A stretch of 64,000 nt of DNA. It comes from Bolinopsis microptera (Eukaryota > Ctenophora > Tentaculata > Lobata > Bolinopsidae). Position 1 is the stretch's first letter. Each line of letters opens with the position of its first letter. The DNA lies in NCBI RefSeq assembly GCF_026151205.1, contig NC_087074.1, forward strand, positions 21,123,765 through 21,187,764. Reading direction: 5' to 3'. Positions 52,201 to 62,600 of the stretch are shown here, one piece after another. The notes under the pieces were generated by a model that made no database searches, was not told the DNA's origin, and was given only the letters and a program-made list of their open reading frames with translations. The position numbers and the translations under genes are program-made.

Positions 52201-52643
52201 CTGATATATTAAATTACCATGGTAACAGCTGATAATAATATATTGCGTTACCATGGTAACTGATCACTTTATCACCTAATTTCATTGGGTTGGTTATGGA
52301 CATTGGACAAACATACAAATATTCCGTATGATTTTTTGAGATTATTTCACGGATTATAAGTTAAGATAGCTTTAGTTGCAAATTATTTGTTGCCATGGTT
52401 ACTGACTCCCAATCATCACGTTGCCATGGTTACTGACTCACAATCATAACGTTGCCATGGTTACTGACTCACAATCATCACGTTGCCATGGTTACTGACT
52501 CACAATCATCACGTTGCCATGGTTACTGACTCCCAATCATCACGTTGCCATGGTTACTGACTCCTTTCAGGTAAAACTCTGTCTCTGATGTCTTCTGGAG
52601 CAGGATCGCCGCCAACTATTCCTGACGTGTTCGTTAATGTCAT
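49106..52643 (-). CDS. SLC6-family Na+/Cl- symporter, N-terminal six exons (partial)
   Basis: Exons in coding order: 52643-52558, 52155-52078, 50159-50073, 49833-49730, 49598-49387 and 49249-49106. All phases fit (2, 2, 2, 1, 0, 0; 237 codons). A soluble N-terminus (MTLTNTSGIVGGDPAPEDIR, then KVFEMDVHTPDKKIRW) leads to TM1 (VAASCSLPNMWKFPYL; SLC6 has GLGNVWRFPY), TM1b-TM2 (NKHGGFTFLIPYVLALVLIG, MPLLTVELTIGQMF), TM3 (NPRLRGVGVATVIGGFI, VYNVIVLGWSGIYFVKSF), an extracellular loop with VPW, and TM4-5 (RVLLAVIICWFLVFFCVFRS, LRSIGAVVKILAPLP). The Asn of the sodium site is kept; the monoamine-specific Asp of TM1 is Ser here, so a monoamine transporter is unlikely. A normal SLC6 has 12 TMs and about 600 aa; TM6 onward is not seen. 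Every intron contains a minisatellite. It ends 0.3 kb from the TTAGGG array. Confidence 0.8.
49269..49360. repeat. 10-11-bp CCTAGTAA minisatellite in SLC6 intron 5
   Basis: About nine copies of TTACCTAGTAACCTAGTGA-type units between exon 6 and exon 5 (intron only 137 bp), so the array fills most of the intron. Confidence 0.85.
49387..49598 (-). CDS. SLC6 exon 5: TM3 and extracellular loop
   Basis: Acceptor CCTAACATGTGTAG|GA with a branch-like CTAAC, donor AAG|GTAATC. 70 codons plus 2 nt. Encodes GAVEAFGNLNPRLRGVGVAT and VYNVIVLGWSGIYFVKSF, the SLC6 signature around PxxxGVGxA. An earlier acceptor at the TAG of the adjacent GTAACCATAG repeat would also keep the frame. Confidence 0.8.
49730..49833 (-). 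CDS. SLC6 exon 4: TM1b-TM2
   Basis: Encodes KHGGFTFLIPYVLALVLIG and MPLLTVELTIGQMFQ, matching NGGGAFLIPY...GIPL..LE..LGQ. Acceptor ATATTTTAG|T, donor CAAG|GTAAAT. The best-conserved exon of the gene. Confidence 0.88.
49965..50046. repeat. ~18-bp repeat with CACGTG E-boxes (4 copies) and a CArG/TATA box
   Basis: CACGTG at 49968, 49986, 50004 and 50022, each inside TAGCACGTGATGCC-like units. The last runs into CCATATAAGG (50032-50041). The array ends just before the donor of SLC6 exon 3 (intron 3). Confidence 0.85.
50022..50043 (+). promoter_or_regulatory. E-box plus CArG/TATA composite, copy 2
   Basis: Exact 22-bp match to 31727-31748. Within SLC6 intron 3. It may be an internal regulatory element or a transposed fragment; the sequence alone does not show activity. 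Confidence 0.4.
50073..50159 (-). CDS. SLC6 exon 3: TM1
   Basis: Encodes WAGKLTFWFASVAASCSLPN and MWKFPYLV, donor AA|GTAAGT. The acceptor CGGGATAG|G fits the phase of exon 2 (AG+G = Arg). An alternative acceptor TTTCCCAG|GTGAAACG, 17 nt upstream, has a better pyrimidine tract but the wrong phase for exon 2. Confidence 0.75.
50138..51010. repeat. 87-bp minisatellite, 10 copies, made from the 5' end of SLC6 exon 3
   Basis: Units start at about 50138 with an 87-bp period. On the minus strand each contains TTTCCCAG|GTGAAAAGTCGGGATAG and then GTGGGCTGGTAAACTTACATTC, that is the acceptor and first codons (RWAGKLTF) of exon 3. The unit nearest exon 3 is the exon itself. The ninth unit carries a 26-bp insertion (TTATATTTGATCCTTCG...). 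The long plus-strand ORF over the array is an artefact of an 87-bp unit. Confidence 0.9.
51011..51684. other. SLC6 intron 2, unique part
   Basis: Starts with a CATGTGTAA 9-bp array (51032-51080, about 5 copies), then unremarkable AT-rich sequence with no exon seen. Confidence 0.5.
51685..51885. repeat. 21-bp minisatellite (GTAACCATGGTAACTAG core), about 9.5 copies
   Basis: In SLC6 intron 2. Self-complementary core GTTACCATGGTAAC. The same family occurs at 39782. Gives VTMVTSS/VTIVTLL open frames on both strands which are not genes. Confidence 0.92.
52078..52155 (-). CDS. SLC6 exon 2: cytoplasmic N-terminus
   Basis: Acceptor GTTTTTCCAG|A, donor AAG|GTAACA. Encodes DSVPMTTPKSSKVFEMDVHT and PDKKIR. 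Low conservation expected; called because phases link exon 1 to exon 3. Confidence 0.6.
52389..52560. repeat. 31-bp minisatellite repeating the SLC6 exon 1 donor, about 5.5 copies
   Basis: On the minus strand exon 1 ends GGAGTCA and the intron begins GTAACCATGGCAACG; every unit ends GGGAGTCA or TGAGTCA followed by GTAACCATGGCAAC. Each unit therefore copies the exon end plus donor. Confidence 0.9.
52558..52643 (-). CDS. SLC6 exon 1: start codon
   Basis: ATG, then TLTNTSGIVGGDPAPEDIR and DRVLPERS, phase 2 at the donor. The frame is open upstream, so the true start could be earlier. Confidence 0.55.
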
Positions 52644-52820
52644 AAAACCTGGGGTTATTTGAGAAACACAGATCACCAAGTTAGTTAATAGGGAAACACA
52701 GATCACCAAGTTAGTTACTACTTTTTTACCGCTCTGCTGACTTTATTAAGGTGGACTTTTTGCTCGCTTATCCCGTTCTGCAACAAAACTTCCTTTATAT
52801 TTCGTTATTTTATCTCTTTA
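52644..52820. other. Short 5' flank of the SLC6 gene
   Basis: Contains a 27-bp direct repeat (GGAAACACAGATCACCAAG near 52661 and 52692). No promoter motif can be assigned. Confidence 0.4.
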
Positions 52821-52972
52821 ACAGCCCAGTTCCACAGCCCAGTTCCACAGCCCAGTTCCACGGCTAAATTCCACGGCTCAGTTCCACAGCCCAGTTCCAC
52901 GGCTCAGTTCCACGGCTCAGTTCCACAGCCCAGTTCCACAGCCCAGTTCCACAGCTCAGTTCCACGGCTCAG
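52821..52972. repeat. 13-bp minisatellite (CAGCCCAGTTCCA), about 12 copies
   Basis: Variants alternate CAGCCCAGTTCCA and CGGCTCAGTTCCA. It runs directly into the telomere-type array. Confidence 0.92.
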
Positions 52973-52978
52973 TTAAGG

Positions 52979-53625
52979 TTAGGGTTAGGGTTAGGAATAG
53001 GGTTAGGGTTAGGGTTAGGGTTAGGGTTAGGGTTAGGGTTAGGGTTAGGGTTAGGGTTAGGGTTAGGGTTAGGGTTAGGGTTAGGGTTAGGGTTAGGGTT
53101 AGGGTTAGGGTTAGGGTTAGGGTTAGGGTTAGGGTTAGGGTTAGGGTTAGGGTTAGGGTTAGGGTTAGGGTTAGGGTTAGGGTTAGGGTTAGGGTTAGGG
53201 TTAGGGTTAGGGTTAGGGTTAGGGTTAGGGTTAGGGTTAGGGTTAGGGTTAGGGTTAGGGTTAGGGTTAGGGTTAGGGTTAGGGTTAGGGTTAGGGTTAG
53301 GGTTAGGGTTAGGGTTAGGGTTAGGGTTAGGGTTAGGGTTAGGGTTAGGGTTAGGGTTAGGGTTAGGGTTAGGGTTAGGGTTAGGGTTAGGGTTAGGGTT
53401 AGGGTTAGGGTTAGGGTTAGGGTTAGGGTTAGGGTTAGGGTTAGGGTTAGGGTTAGGGTTAGGGTTAGGGTTAGGGTTAGGGTTAGGGTTAGGGTTAGGG
53501 TTAGGGTTAGGGTTAGGGTTAGGGTTAGGGTTAGGGTTAGGGTTAGGGTTAGGGTTAGGGTTAGGGTTAGGGTTAGGGTTAGGGTTAGGGTTAGGGTTAG
53601 GGTTAGGGTTAGGGTTAGGGTTAGG
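52979..53625 (+). repeat. Telomere-type array (TTAGGG)n, about 108 copies
   Basis: 647 bp of TTAGGG, pure except for TTAAGG and GGAATAGGG variants within the first 25 bp. The G-rich strand reads left to right, the orientation expected if the chromosome end were to the right; but about 10.4 kb of satellite follows, so in this assembly it is interstitial. Confidence 0.95.
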
Positions 53626-56600
53626 AGTACAATCGCTCAGCGCCACTCCCAAAATGGTTTATGGCGAATTTTGTCGAAAAGTAAGATTTTAGGCAATGAG
53701 TTTGATCAATCACTCTTAAATAAACATGCATATGCGCTACGTTTAAGCCTATTTGAAGTCTCATACGACCCTTCAGAGCAAGGTATATTTACACACGCTT
53801 CCCTATACCCCCCGCCCCCCCCGCCCCCTATAATACCAGGCCTCTTGCGAGTTGCGAGAGTGACCAAAAGTGCACAGTTTTAAAGAAACCCCTGTGAAAT
53901 CGCATTCTTGCACAACTGGGTCTAATTATAGAGGGTAAATAAGAGTCCGTAACATCAGATACCCGGTATAGATTGGCAAGGATTGACAGAGGTTTTGATC
54001 AGATTGAAATCAATAAATTGATAGTATACATGCAGGTAAAATCGGTTCATCTAAATGGTCCCTTTTTGTGCTGTTTCTTTATGTGGAATTTGATAAAGCA
54101 GTATTTGTAATTTAGTTATCGAAACTCTAATATTGTGTGGTTAAACCTATTCAGGTCCAGTCCAGCCTTTTCCGCGTAAGCTAAGTCCTAATTACTAAAA
54201 TATGCCGAGAATTTCTGAACACCAACATCAATATTTGATGATTTTAGTATTCCTCAATCTAAAATCTTCGAATTATTCTGCAAGCATTTTTTATCCACGT
54301 TCATGCAATTCGATCACTTTTGGGGAAAAAATATTTCCAAATTTCAAACTTTTTTTTCAAGTCTCCGAAAAAGAAATTTAAAGGTGAAAAATGTTGAAAG
54401 TTTTTCTAAAAACTAACATTTCTTTCTCCGTGTTTCAAACGAATTTAAATCATTTAAGCCAAAAAAAAATTTCACTTTTTGTGATTAACTAATTGGTAAT
54501 TATCCAAGTTAAGCTGATTGTCCGATGTAAAAACTTTGATACAAAAGTTTACTCCTTGATAAATAAACATTCTAGGTTAAATGCATGCCTTCATGATGTT
54601 CACACTAAAGAGTATTTGGCAACCAATAAGGTGGTACAAAGGTGGTAAAAAGTGGTAAAAAGTGGTGTTTCCGTTGAGATACAAAATTTGGCAACAAGTC
54701 TAATTATGGTTCGTAGGGGTCCTAATACCATATCCGTGAGAAATCCTTGTGACATTCGAATCCACGGAATGCCACTTTTCCCCTTACTATTCATGCTAAT
54801 AATGCATAACATTATGTCATGACTGTGAAGATTCTTAGTCCAGTCAATTATGGACATGTCCTGCAAATTTTCAGATAGCCACGAAAACTTTGCACAAACT
54901 TCCCCAAATGAATGATAAACGAATTTCGTTGGAGACATTTTTACCTTGGGCAAAACCCAGGAGGGCCGACGCCCATATTGACCCAAAACGTAAATCGTGA
55001 CCCCTTGCTGTCTGAAGGTCGTAGAGATTCAAATAGGCTTAAACGAAGCCGCATATGCTATGCGAGTTATAAACATAGAACGTTAGGCAAAAATGGCTGA
55101 TATAACAATTTTGCTCTATTTTGTGCACATTTTCCTCCAAATAACTCGAAAAGTAAGCATTTTAGGGTGCATTATGCTTCATAAGTTGTATATAAGCATG
55201 ACCCATTCTCACAAATTGCACTCATTCAAAAATCTCTAAGGCCTTCATAGCACAATTACCACATACCCATTTTTTTTGCATGATTTCCTGGAACCTTACT
55301 GAAAATCAGTTTTTCGCCAATAACTGTAAAGTAAGCACTTTAAGGCATATGTTTTCTCTTGTAAGTCTATTAAATATGCCAATTTCGGTTCTTTTTGCAC
55401 TCTATCCAAAGACTCTATCACAATCCTATCAAAGTTAGTAAAATATCGGTCGGCTCAGCGCGCACGCCCAAAAGGTTTTTGGCGAATTTCTCGAAAAGTA
55501 AGGATTTTAGGCAATGTGTTGATCAATAAACTCTTATATAAACATGCATATGCGCTCGTTTTTAATCCTATTTAAGTCCTAGCGACTTCGAGAGAAGCAA
55601 GGTATATTTACACTCGCTTTCCTATACCCCCCGCCCCCCCCCCCCCTATAATACCAGGCCGTCTTGCGAGTTGCGAGAGTGACAAAAAGGTGCTCAGTTA
55701 GAGATCGCCCTGTGAGAAATCGCATTCTTGCACAACTGGGTCTAATAATAGAGGTAAATAAGAGGGTCCGGTACATTCAGATACCCGGTATAGATTGGCA
55801 AGATGACAGAGTTTGATCATTGAAATCAATAAAATGATAGTACAGCAGTAAAATCGTTCGATCTTAATGGTCCTTTTGTGCTGTTTTCTTTATGTGGATT
55901 TGTATAAAGCTGTATTGTAATTAGTTACGAACTACTAATATTGTGTGGTAACCTTTTTCAGGTCCAGCCCTTTCGCTAAGCTATTCCTAATTACTAAAAT
56001 ATGTCGAGATTTACTGAACTCCAACTTCAAAAATTGATGTTTTAGTATTCCTCAATCATAAAAATCTCGAAATTTTCTGCAAGGCATTTTTATCCACGTT
56101 TCATGCAATTCGATCACTTTTGGCGAAAAAAATATTTCAAATTTCAAAGCTTTTTTTCAAGTCTCGAAAAAAATTTTAAGTGAAAAATTTTGAAGTTTTT
56201 CAAAAAACTACATTTCTCCGTGTATGCAAACGATTTAAATTAAATCATTAAGCCACTAAAAAATTTCACTTTTTTTTGGTGTTAACTAAATTGGTAATTA
56301 TCCAATTAGCTGATAGTCCGAGTGTAAAAACTTTTGATACAAAATTTTACTCCTTGATAAGAAAACTTCTAGGTTAATTGCAGCCTTCTATGATGTTCAC
56401 AACTAAAGAATTTGGCAAACCAGAAAAGTTGGTACACAGGTGGTAAAAAGTGGTGAAAGTGGTTTTCCCGTTGAGATACAAAATTGGCAACAAGTCTAAT
56501 ATGTTCGTAGGGGTCCTAACTACCATATTCCGGTTTTTGAGTAAATCCTTGTGAACATTCGAATCAACGGAATGCCACTTTTTCCCTTACTATTCATGCT

Positions 56601-59600
56601 AATAATGCATACCATTATGTCATGAACTGTGACGATTCTTAGTCCAGTCATTTATGGACATGTGCCTGCAAATTTTCAGATACCCACGAAACTTTCAACA
56701 GAACTTCCAAAGGTATGAAAAACGATTTTCGGTGAGACTTTTTTTTTATCCCTTGGGCAAAACCAGGGAGGGCCACGCCCATATTGACCCAATAACGTAA
56801 CTGACCCCTTGCTTCGTGAAGGTCGTAGAGACTTTCAAAATAGGCTTTAAACGAAGCCGCATATGCATGCGAGTTATATAACAAAGAACGGGAGGCAAAA
56901 ATGGCTGATATAACCAATTTGCTCTATTTTGTGCACATTCCTCCAAATAACTCGAAAAGTAAGCATTTTAGGGAGCATGCTGCTTCATATAAGTGTATAA
57001 TAAGAACGATGGCTATTCTGCAACAATGTTGTCACTCAATAAAAAATTCTCTAATGCCTTCATAGCTTCAATGTACCATCATACCAAATTTTTTGCATGA
57101 TTTCCTGGAACCGAAAATCAGTATTCGCCTATGAACTGTAAAAGTACGCACTGTTAAGGCATAGTTTCTTCGTAAGTCATATATAAATAGCCAATTGCGG
57201 TTTCTTTTGCACACTATCAAAGACCTATCACAATCCTATCAAAAGTTTAGTAAATCGGCTCAGCGCCCATCGCCAAGATGGTTTTTTTGGCGAATTTCCT
57301 CGAAAAGTAAAGGATTTAGCAATGTGATGATCAATAACTCTTATATAAACATGCATATGCGGCTCGTATCAAAGCCTATTTTGAAGTCCTACGACCTCAG
57401 AAGCAAGGTATATTTACACTCGCTTCCTATCCCCCCCCCCCCCCCCCCCCCTATAAAATACTCATGCCTACTGCGAGTTGCAGAGAGTGCAAAAAGTGCA
57501 TCAGTTTTAAAGAAACCCCTGTGAGAAATCGCATTATCGTGCACAACTGGGTCCTAATTATAGAGGTAAATAAGAGGACCGTACATACAGATACCCGGTA
57601 TATAGATTGCAAGATTGACATAGGTATTGAGCATTGAAATCAATAAAATGATAGTACAGCAGGTAAAATCGGTTCGCTCTTAAATGTCCTTTTGTGCTGT
57701 TTCTTTATGTGGAATTTGATAAAGCTGTAATTGTAAATAGTACGAAACTCAAATATTGTTGGTTAACCTTTTTCAGGTCCAGCCCTTTCCGCTAAGCCTA
57801 TTTCCTAATTACCTAAAATATGTTCGAGATTTACGCGTGAACTCCAACTTCAAATATTGATGATTTAGTATCCTCAATCTAAAAAACTCGAAATTTTTCT
57901 GCAAAGGCATTTTAACCACATTTCATGCAATTCGATCACTTTGGCGGAAAAAAATATTTCAAATTTTCAAACTTTTTTTTCAAGTCCTCGAAAAAAAAAA
58001 TTATAAGAGAAAAATTTTTGAAGTTTTCTAAAACAACATTTCTCCGTGTTTCAAACGATTTTTAAATCAATTTAAAGCCCAATAAAAAATTTTCACTTTT
58101 TTGGTGATTAACTAATTGAATTTCAATTAGCTGATTGTCCCGATGTAAAACTTTGATACAAAAGTTTACACCTTGATGAGATAAAACAATCTAGGTTAAT
58201 TTGCAGCCTTCATGATGTTCACAAACTAAGATATTTGGCAAACCAGAAAGGTGTACAAGGTGGGTAAAAAGTGTAAAAGTGTGTGTTTCCGTTGAGATAC
58301 AAAATTGGCAACAGTCTAATTATGTTCGTAGGGTCCTAACGTACCATATTCCGTTGAGAAATTCCCTAGTGAACATTCGAATCCAACGAATGCCACTTTC
58401 CCTTACTATTCATGGAAATAATGCATACATTATGTTCTTGATGAGAAAGATTCTTATCCAGTCATTTAAGACATGTGCCTGCAAATTTTTCAGATACCCA
58501 CGAAACTTTGGCACAGACTTCCCAAAGGTATGAATAAACGATTTTCGGTTGAGACATTTTTTACCTTGGGCAAACCCAGGAGGGCCACGCCCATATTGAC
58601 CAATAACGTAACTGACCCCTTGCTTCTTGAAGGTCGTAGAGACTTCAAAATAGGCTTAAACGAAGCCGCATATGCTGCGAGTTATTAACATAGAACGGGA
58701 GCAAAAAGCTGATATAAACCAATTTGCTCTAGTTTGTGCAACATTCCTCCAAATAACTCCGAAAAGTAAGTGCATATTAGGGTGCATGTTTGCTTCATAA
58801 GTTGTATTATAGAACCATGCCATTTCTGCACAATTTGCACTCATTCAAAAATCTCTAAGGCCTGCATATGCTCAATGTAACATACATACCCATATTTTTG
58901 CATGATTTCTGGAACCGAAAATGCAGTTTTTTCGCCATAACGTGTAAAAGTAAGCACTTTAAGGCTATGATTCTCGTAGTCATATATAAAAGTGCCACTT
59001 GCGGTTCTTTTGCACCTCTATCCAAAGACTCTATCAAATCCTATCAAAAGTTTAGTAAAATCGGCTCAGCGCCACGCCCACAATGGTTTTGGGTGAAATT
59101 TCGCGAAAAGTAAGGATTTTCGAGGCAATGTGTTGATCATAACTCTTATATAAACAACTTATGCGGCATTCGTTAAAGCTAATTTGAAGTCTCTACGACC
59201 TTCAGAAGCAAGGAATATTTACACTCGCTTTCCTATACCCCCCCCCCCCCCCCCCCTATAATACAGGGGCCTCTGCGAGTTGCGAGAGTGACCAAATAAG
59301 TGGCACAGTTTAAAGAAACCCCTGTTAGAAAATCGCATATCTTGCACACTGGGCCAATTAAAGAGGTAAAAAAGAGGTCCGGTACATTCAGATATCCCGG
59401 TATAGATTGGCAAGATTGACAGAGTTTTGATCATTGAAATCGATCAAATGATAGTACAGCAGGTAAAAATCGTTCGATCTTAAATGGTCCTTTTGAGCTG
59501 TTTCCTTTTATGTGGGAATTTGATAAAGCTGTATTGTAATTAGTTACAAACTCTAAATATTGTGTGGTTAACCTTTTTCAGGTCCCAGCCATTTTCCGCT

Positions 59601-62600
59601 AATTCTATTCCTAATTACTAAAATATGTCGAGATTTACTGACTCCAACTTCAATATTTATTGATTTTAGATGTATTCCTCAATCTAAAATCTTCGAAATT
59701 TTTTCTGAAGGCATATTTTATCCACGTTTCATGCAATTCGATCACTTTTTGGCGTAAAAAAAAAAATATATTCAAATTTCCCAAACTTTTTTTTTCAAGT
59801 CTCGAAAAAAATTTTTAAGTGAAAAATTTTTGAAGTTTTTCTAAAAAACTACATTCTTCTCTCCGTTTATCAAACGATATAAATCATTTTAACAATAAAA
59901 AATTTTCACTTTTTGTGATTAACTAATTGTAATTATCCAATACTATTGTCCGATGTAAAAAAAAACTTTGATACAATAGTTTTACTCCTTGATAAGATAA
60001 ACATTCTAGTATAATTGCAGCCTTCTATGATGTTCACAACTAAAGATATTTGGCAAAACCAGAAAAGGGGTACAAAGGTGGTAATAAAGTGGTAAAAGTG
60101 GTGTTATCCGTTGAGATAAAAATTGGCAAACAAGTCCTAATTATGTTCCGAGGGTCCTAACTACCATATTCCGTTGAGAAATCCTTGTGAACATTCGAAT
60201 CCAACGGAATGCCACTTTTCCCCTTACTATTCATGGCTAATAATGCATGACATTAATGTCATGACTTGAAGATTCTTAGTCCAGTCCCATTTATGGACAT
60301 GTGCCTGCAAATTTTCAGATACCCACGAAACTTTGCACAGAACTTTCTCCCAAAGGTATGAATAAACGATTTTCGGTGAGAACCATTTTTTTTACCTGGC
60401 AAAACCCAGGAGGGCCAGCACGCCCATATTGGACCAAAACGTAACTGACCCCTTGCTCGAAAGGTCGTAGAGACTTCAAAATAGCTTAAAACGAAGCCGC
60501 ATATGCATGCGAGTTATTAACAAAGAACAGGAAGGCAAAAGGCTGATTAACCAATTTTGCTCTATTTTGTGCACATTTCCTCCAAATAACTCGAAAAGTA
60601 AGCATTTTAGGGTGCAATGTTTGCTTCATAAGTTTTATAAAAACATGCCCATTCTGCAAATTTGCACTCATTCAAAAATCTCTAAGGCCTTCATAGCTCA
60701 ATGGTATCACATACCCATAGTTTGCATGAATTTCTGAACGCGAAAATCAGTTTTTCGCCAATAACTGTAAGTAAGCACATTAAGCATATGATTTTTGTCG
60801 TTAGTCCATATAAAATATATGCCAATTGTGGTTCTTTTGCACTCCTATCCAAAGACTCTATCACCAATCTCGTATCAAAAGTTAGTAAAATCGGCTCAGC
60901 GCCACGGCCCCAAAATGGTTTTTGGCGAATTTCTCGAAAGTAAGGATTTTAGGCAATGTGTTGATCATTAACTCTTATATAAACATGCTATGCCCGGCCT
61001 TCGTTTAGCCTATTTTGAAAGTCTCCTACGACCTTCAAAGCAAGGTATATTTACACTCGCTTCCTATACCCCCCCCCCCCCCCCCCCCATAATACCAGGC
61101 CTCTGCGAGTTGCGAGAGTGACAAAAAGAGCACAGTTGTTAAAGAAACCCCTGTGAGAAATCGCATTTCCTTGCACAACTGGGTCTTATTATAGAGGTAA
61201 AAAGAGGTCCGGTACTTCAGATACCGGTAAAGATTGGCAAGATTGACAGAGGTTTTTGATCATTGAAATCAATAAAATGAAGTACAGCGGTATAATCGTT
61301 CGATCTTAAATGGTCACTTTTGTGCTGTTTCTTTATGTGTGAATTTTGATAAAGCTGTATTGTAATTAGTTCGAAACTCTAATATTGTTGTGGTTAACCT
61401 TTTTCAGGTCCATGCCCTTTCCGCTAAGCTATTCCTAATTACTAAAATATGTCGAGATTACTGAACTCCCAACTTCAATATTGATGATTTTTAGTATTCC
61501 TCAATCTAAAATCTTCGAAATTTTTTCTGCAAGGCTGCATTTTATTCCACGTTTCATGCAATTCGATCACTTTTGGCGGAAAAAAATATTTTCAAATTTT
61601 CAAACTTTTTTTTTCAAGTCTCGAAACAAAATTTTAAGTGAAAAATTTTTGAAGTTTATTCTAAAAACTACATTCTTTCTCCGTGTTTCAAACGATTTTA
61701 AATCATTTTAAGCCAATAAAAAATTTTCACTTTTTTTGGTGATTAACTATTGGTAATTATCCAATTAGCTGATTGTTCCGATGTAAAAACTTTTGATACA
61801 AAAAGTTTTACTCCTGGATAAGATAAACATCTAGTTAATTTTGGCAGCCTTCTATTATGTTCACACTAAAGATATTGGCAAAACCAGAAAGGTGGTACAA
61901 AGGTGGTAAAAAGTGTAATAGAGGGTTTACGTTGAGATACAAAATTGGCAACAAGTCTAATTATGTTCGTAGGGGTCCCTAACTACCAAAATTCCTTGAG
62001 AAATCCTTGTGAACATTTCGAATCCAACGGAATGCCCACTTTTCCCCGTACTATTCATCTAATAATGCCATATATATGCATTATGTTCATGACAGTGAAG
62101 ATTTCTTAGTCCAGTCATTTATGGACATGAGCCTGCAAATTTCAGATACCCACGAAACTTTGCACAGAACTCCCAAAGGTATGAATAAAAACGATTTTTC
62201 GGGTTGGAGACATTTTTTTACCTTGGGCAAAACCCAGAGGGCCACGCCGAAAAAACACATATTGACCCAATAACGTAACTGAACACCTTGCTTCTGAAGG
62301 TCGTAGAGACATCAAAATAGGCTTAAACGAAGCCGCCATATGCATGCGAGTTATAACATAGAAAGGAGCAAAAATGGCTGATATAACCAAATTTTTGCTC
62401 TATTTTGTGCACATTTCCCCTTCCTCCAAATAACTCGAAAAGTAAGCTTTTTAGGTGCATGTTGCTTCATAAGTTGTAAATAAACATGCCATTCGCACCA
62501 ATTTGCACTCATTACAAAATCGCTAAGGCCTTCATAGCTCAATGTACCTACATACCCGCCACATACTATTTTGCATGATTTCTGGAACCGAAAATCAGTT

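Noticed and set aside
52094-52675. Possible plus-strand exons (after TTATCAG at 52094 and CTTTCAG at 52571)
   Set aside because: They can be joined in phase, but the protein is not recognisable, whereas the minus-strand exons over the same DNA link in phase to clear SLC6 TM1-TM5 exons.
52969-53652. Minus-strand 227-codon (NP)n ORF
   Set aside because: Translation of the TTAGGG array.
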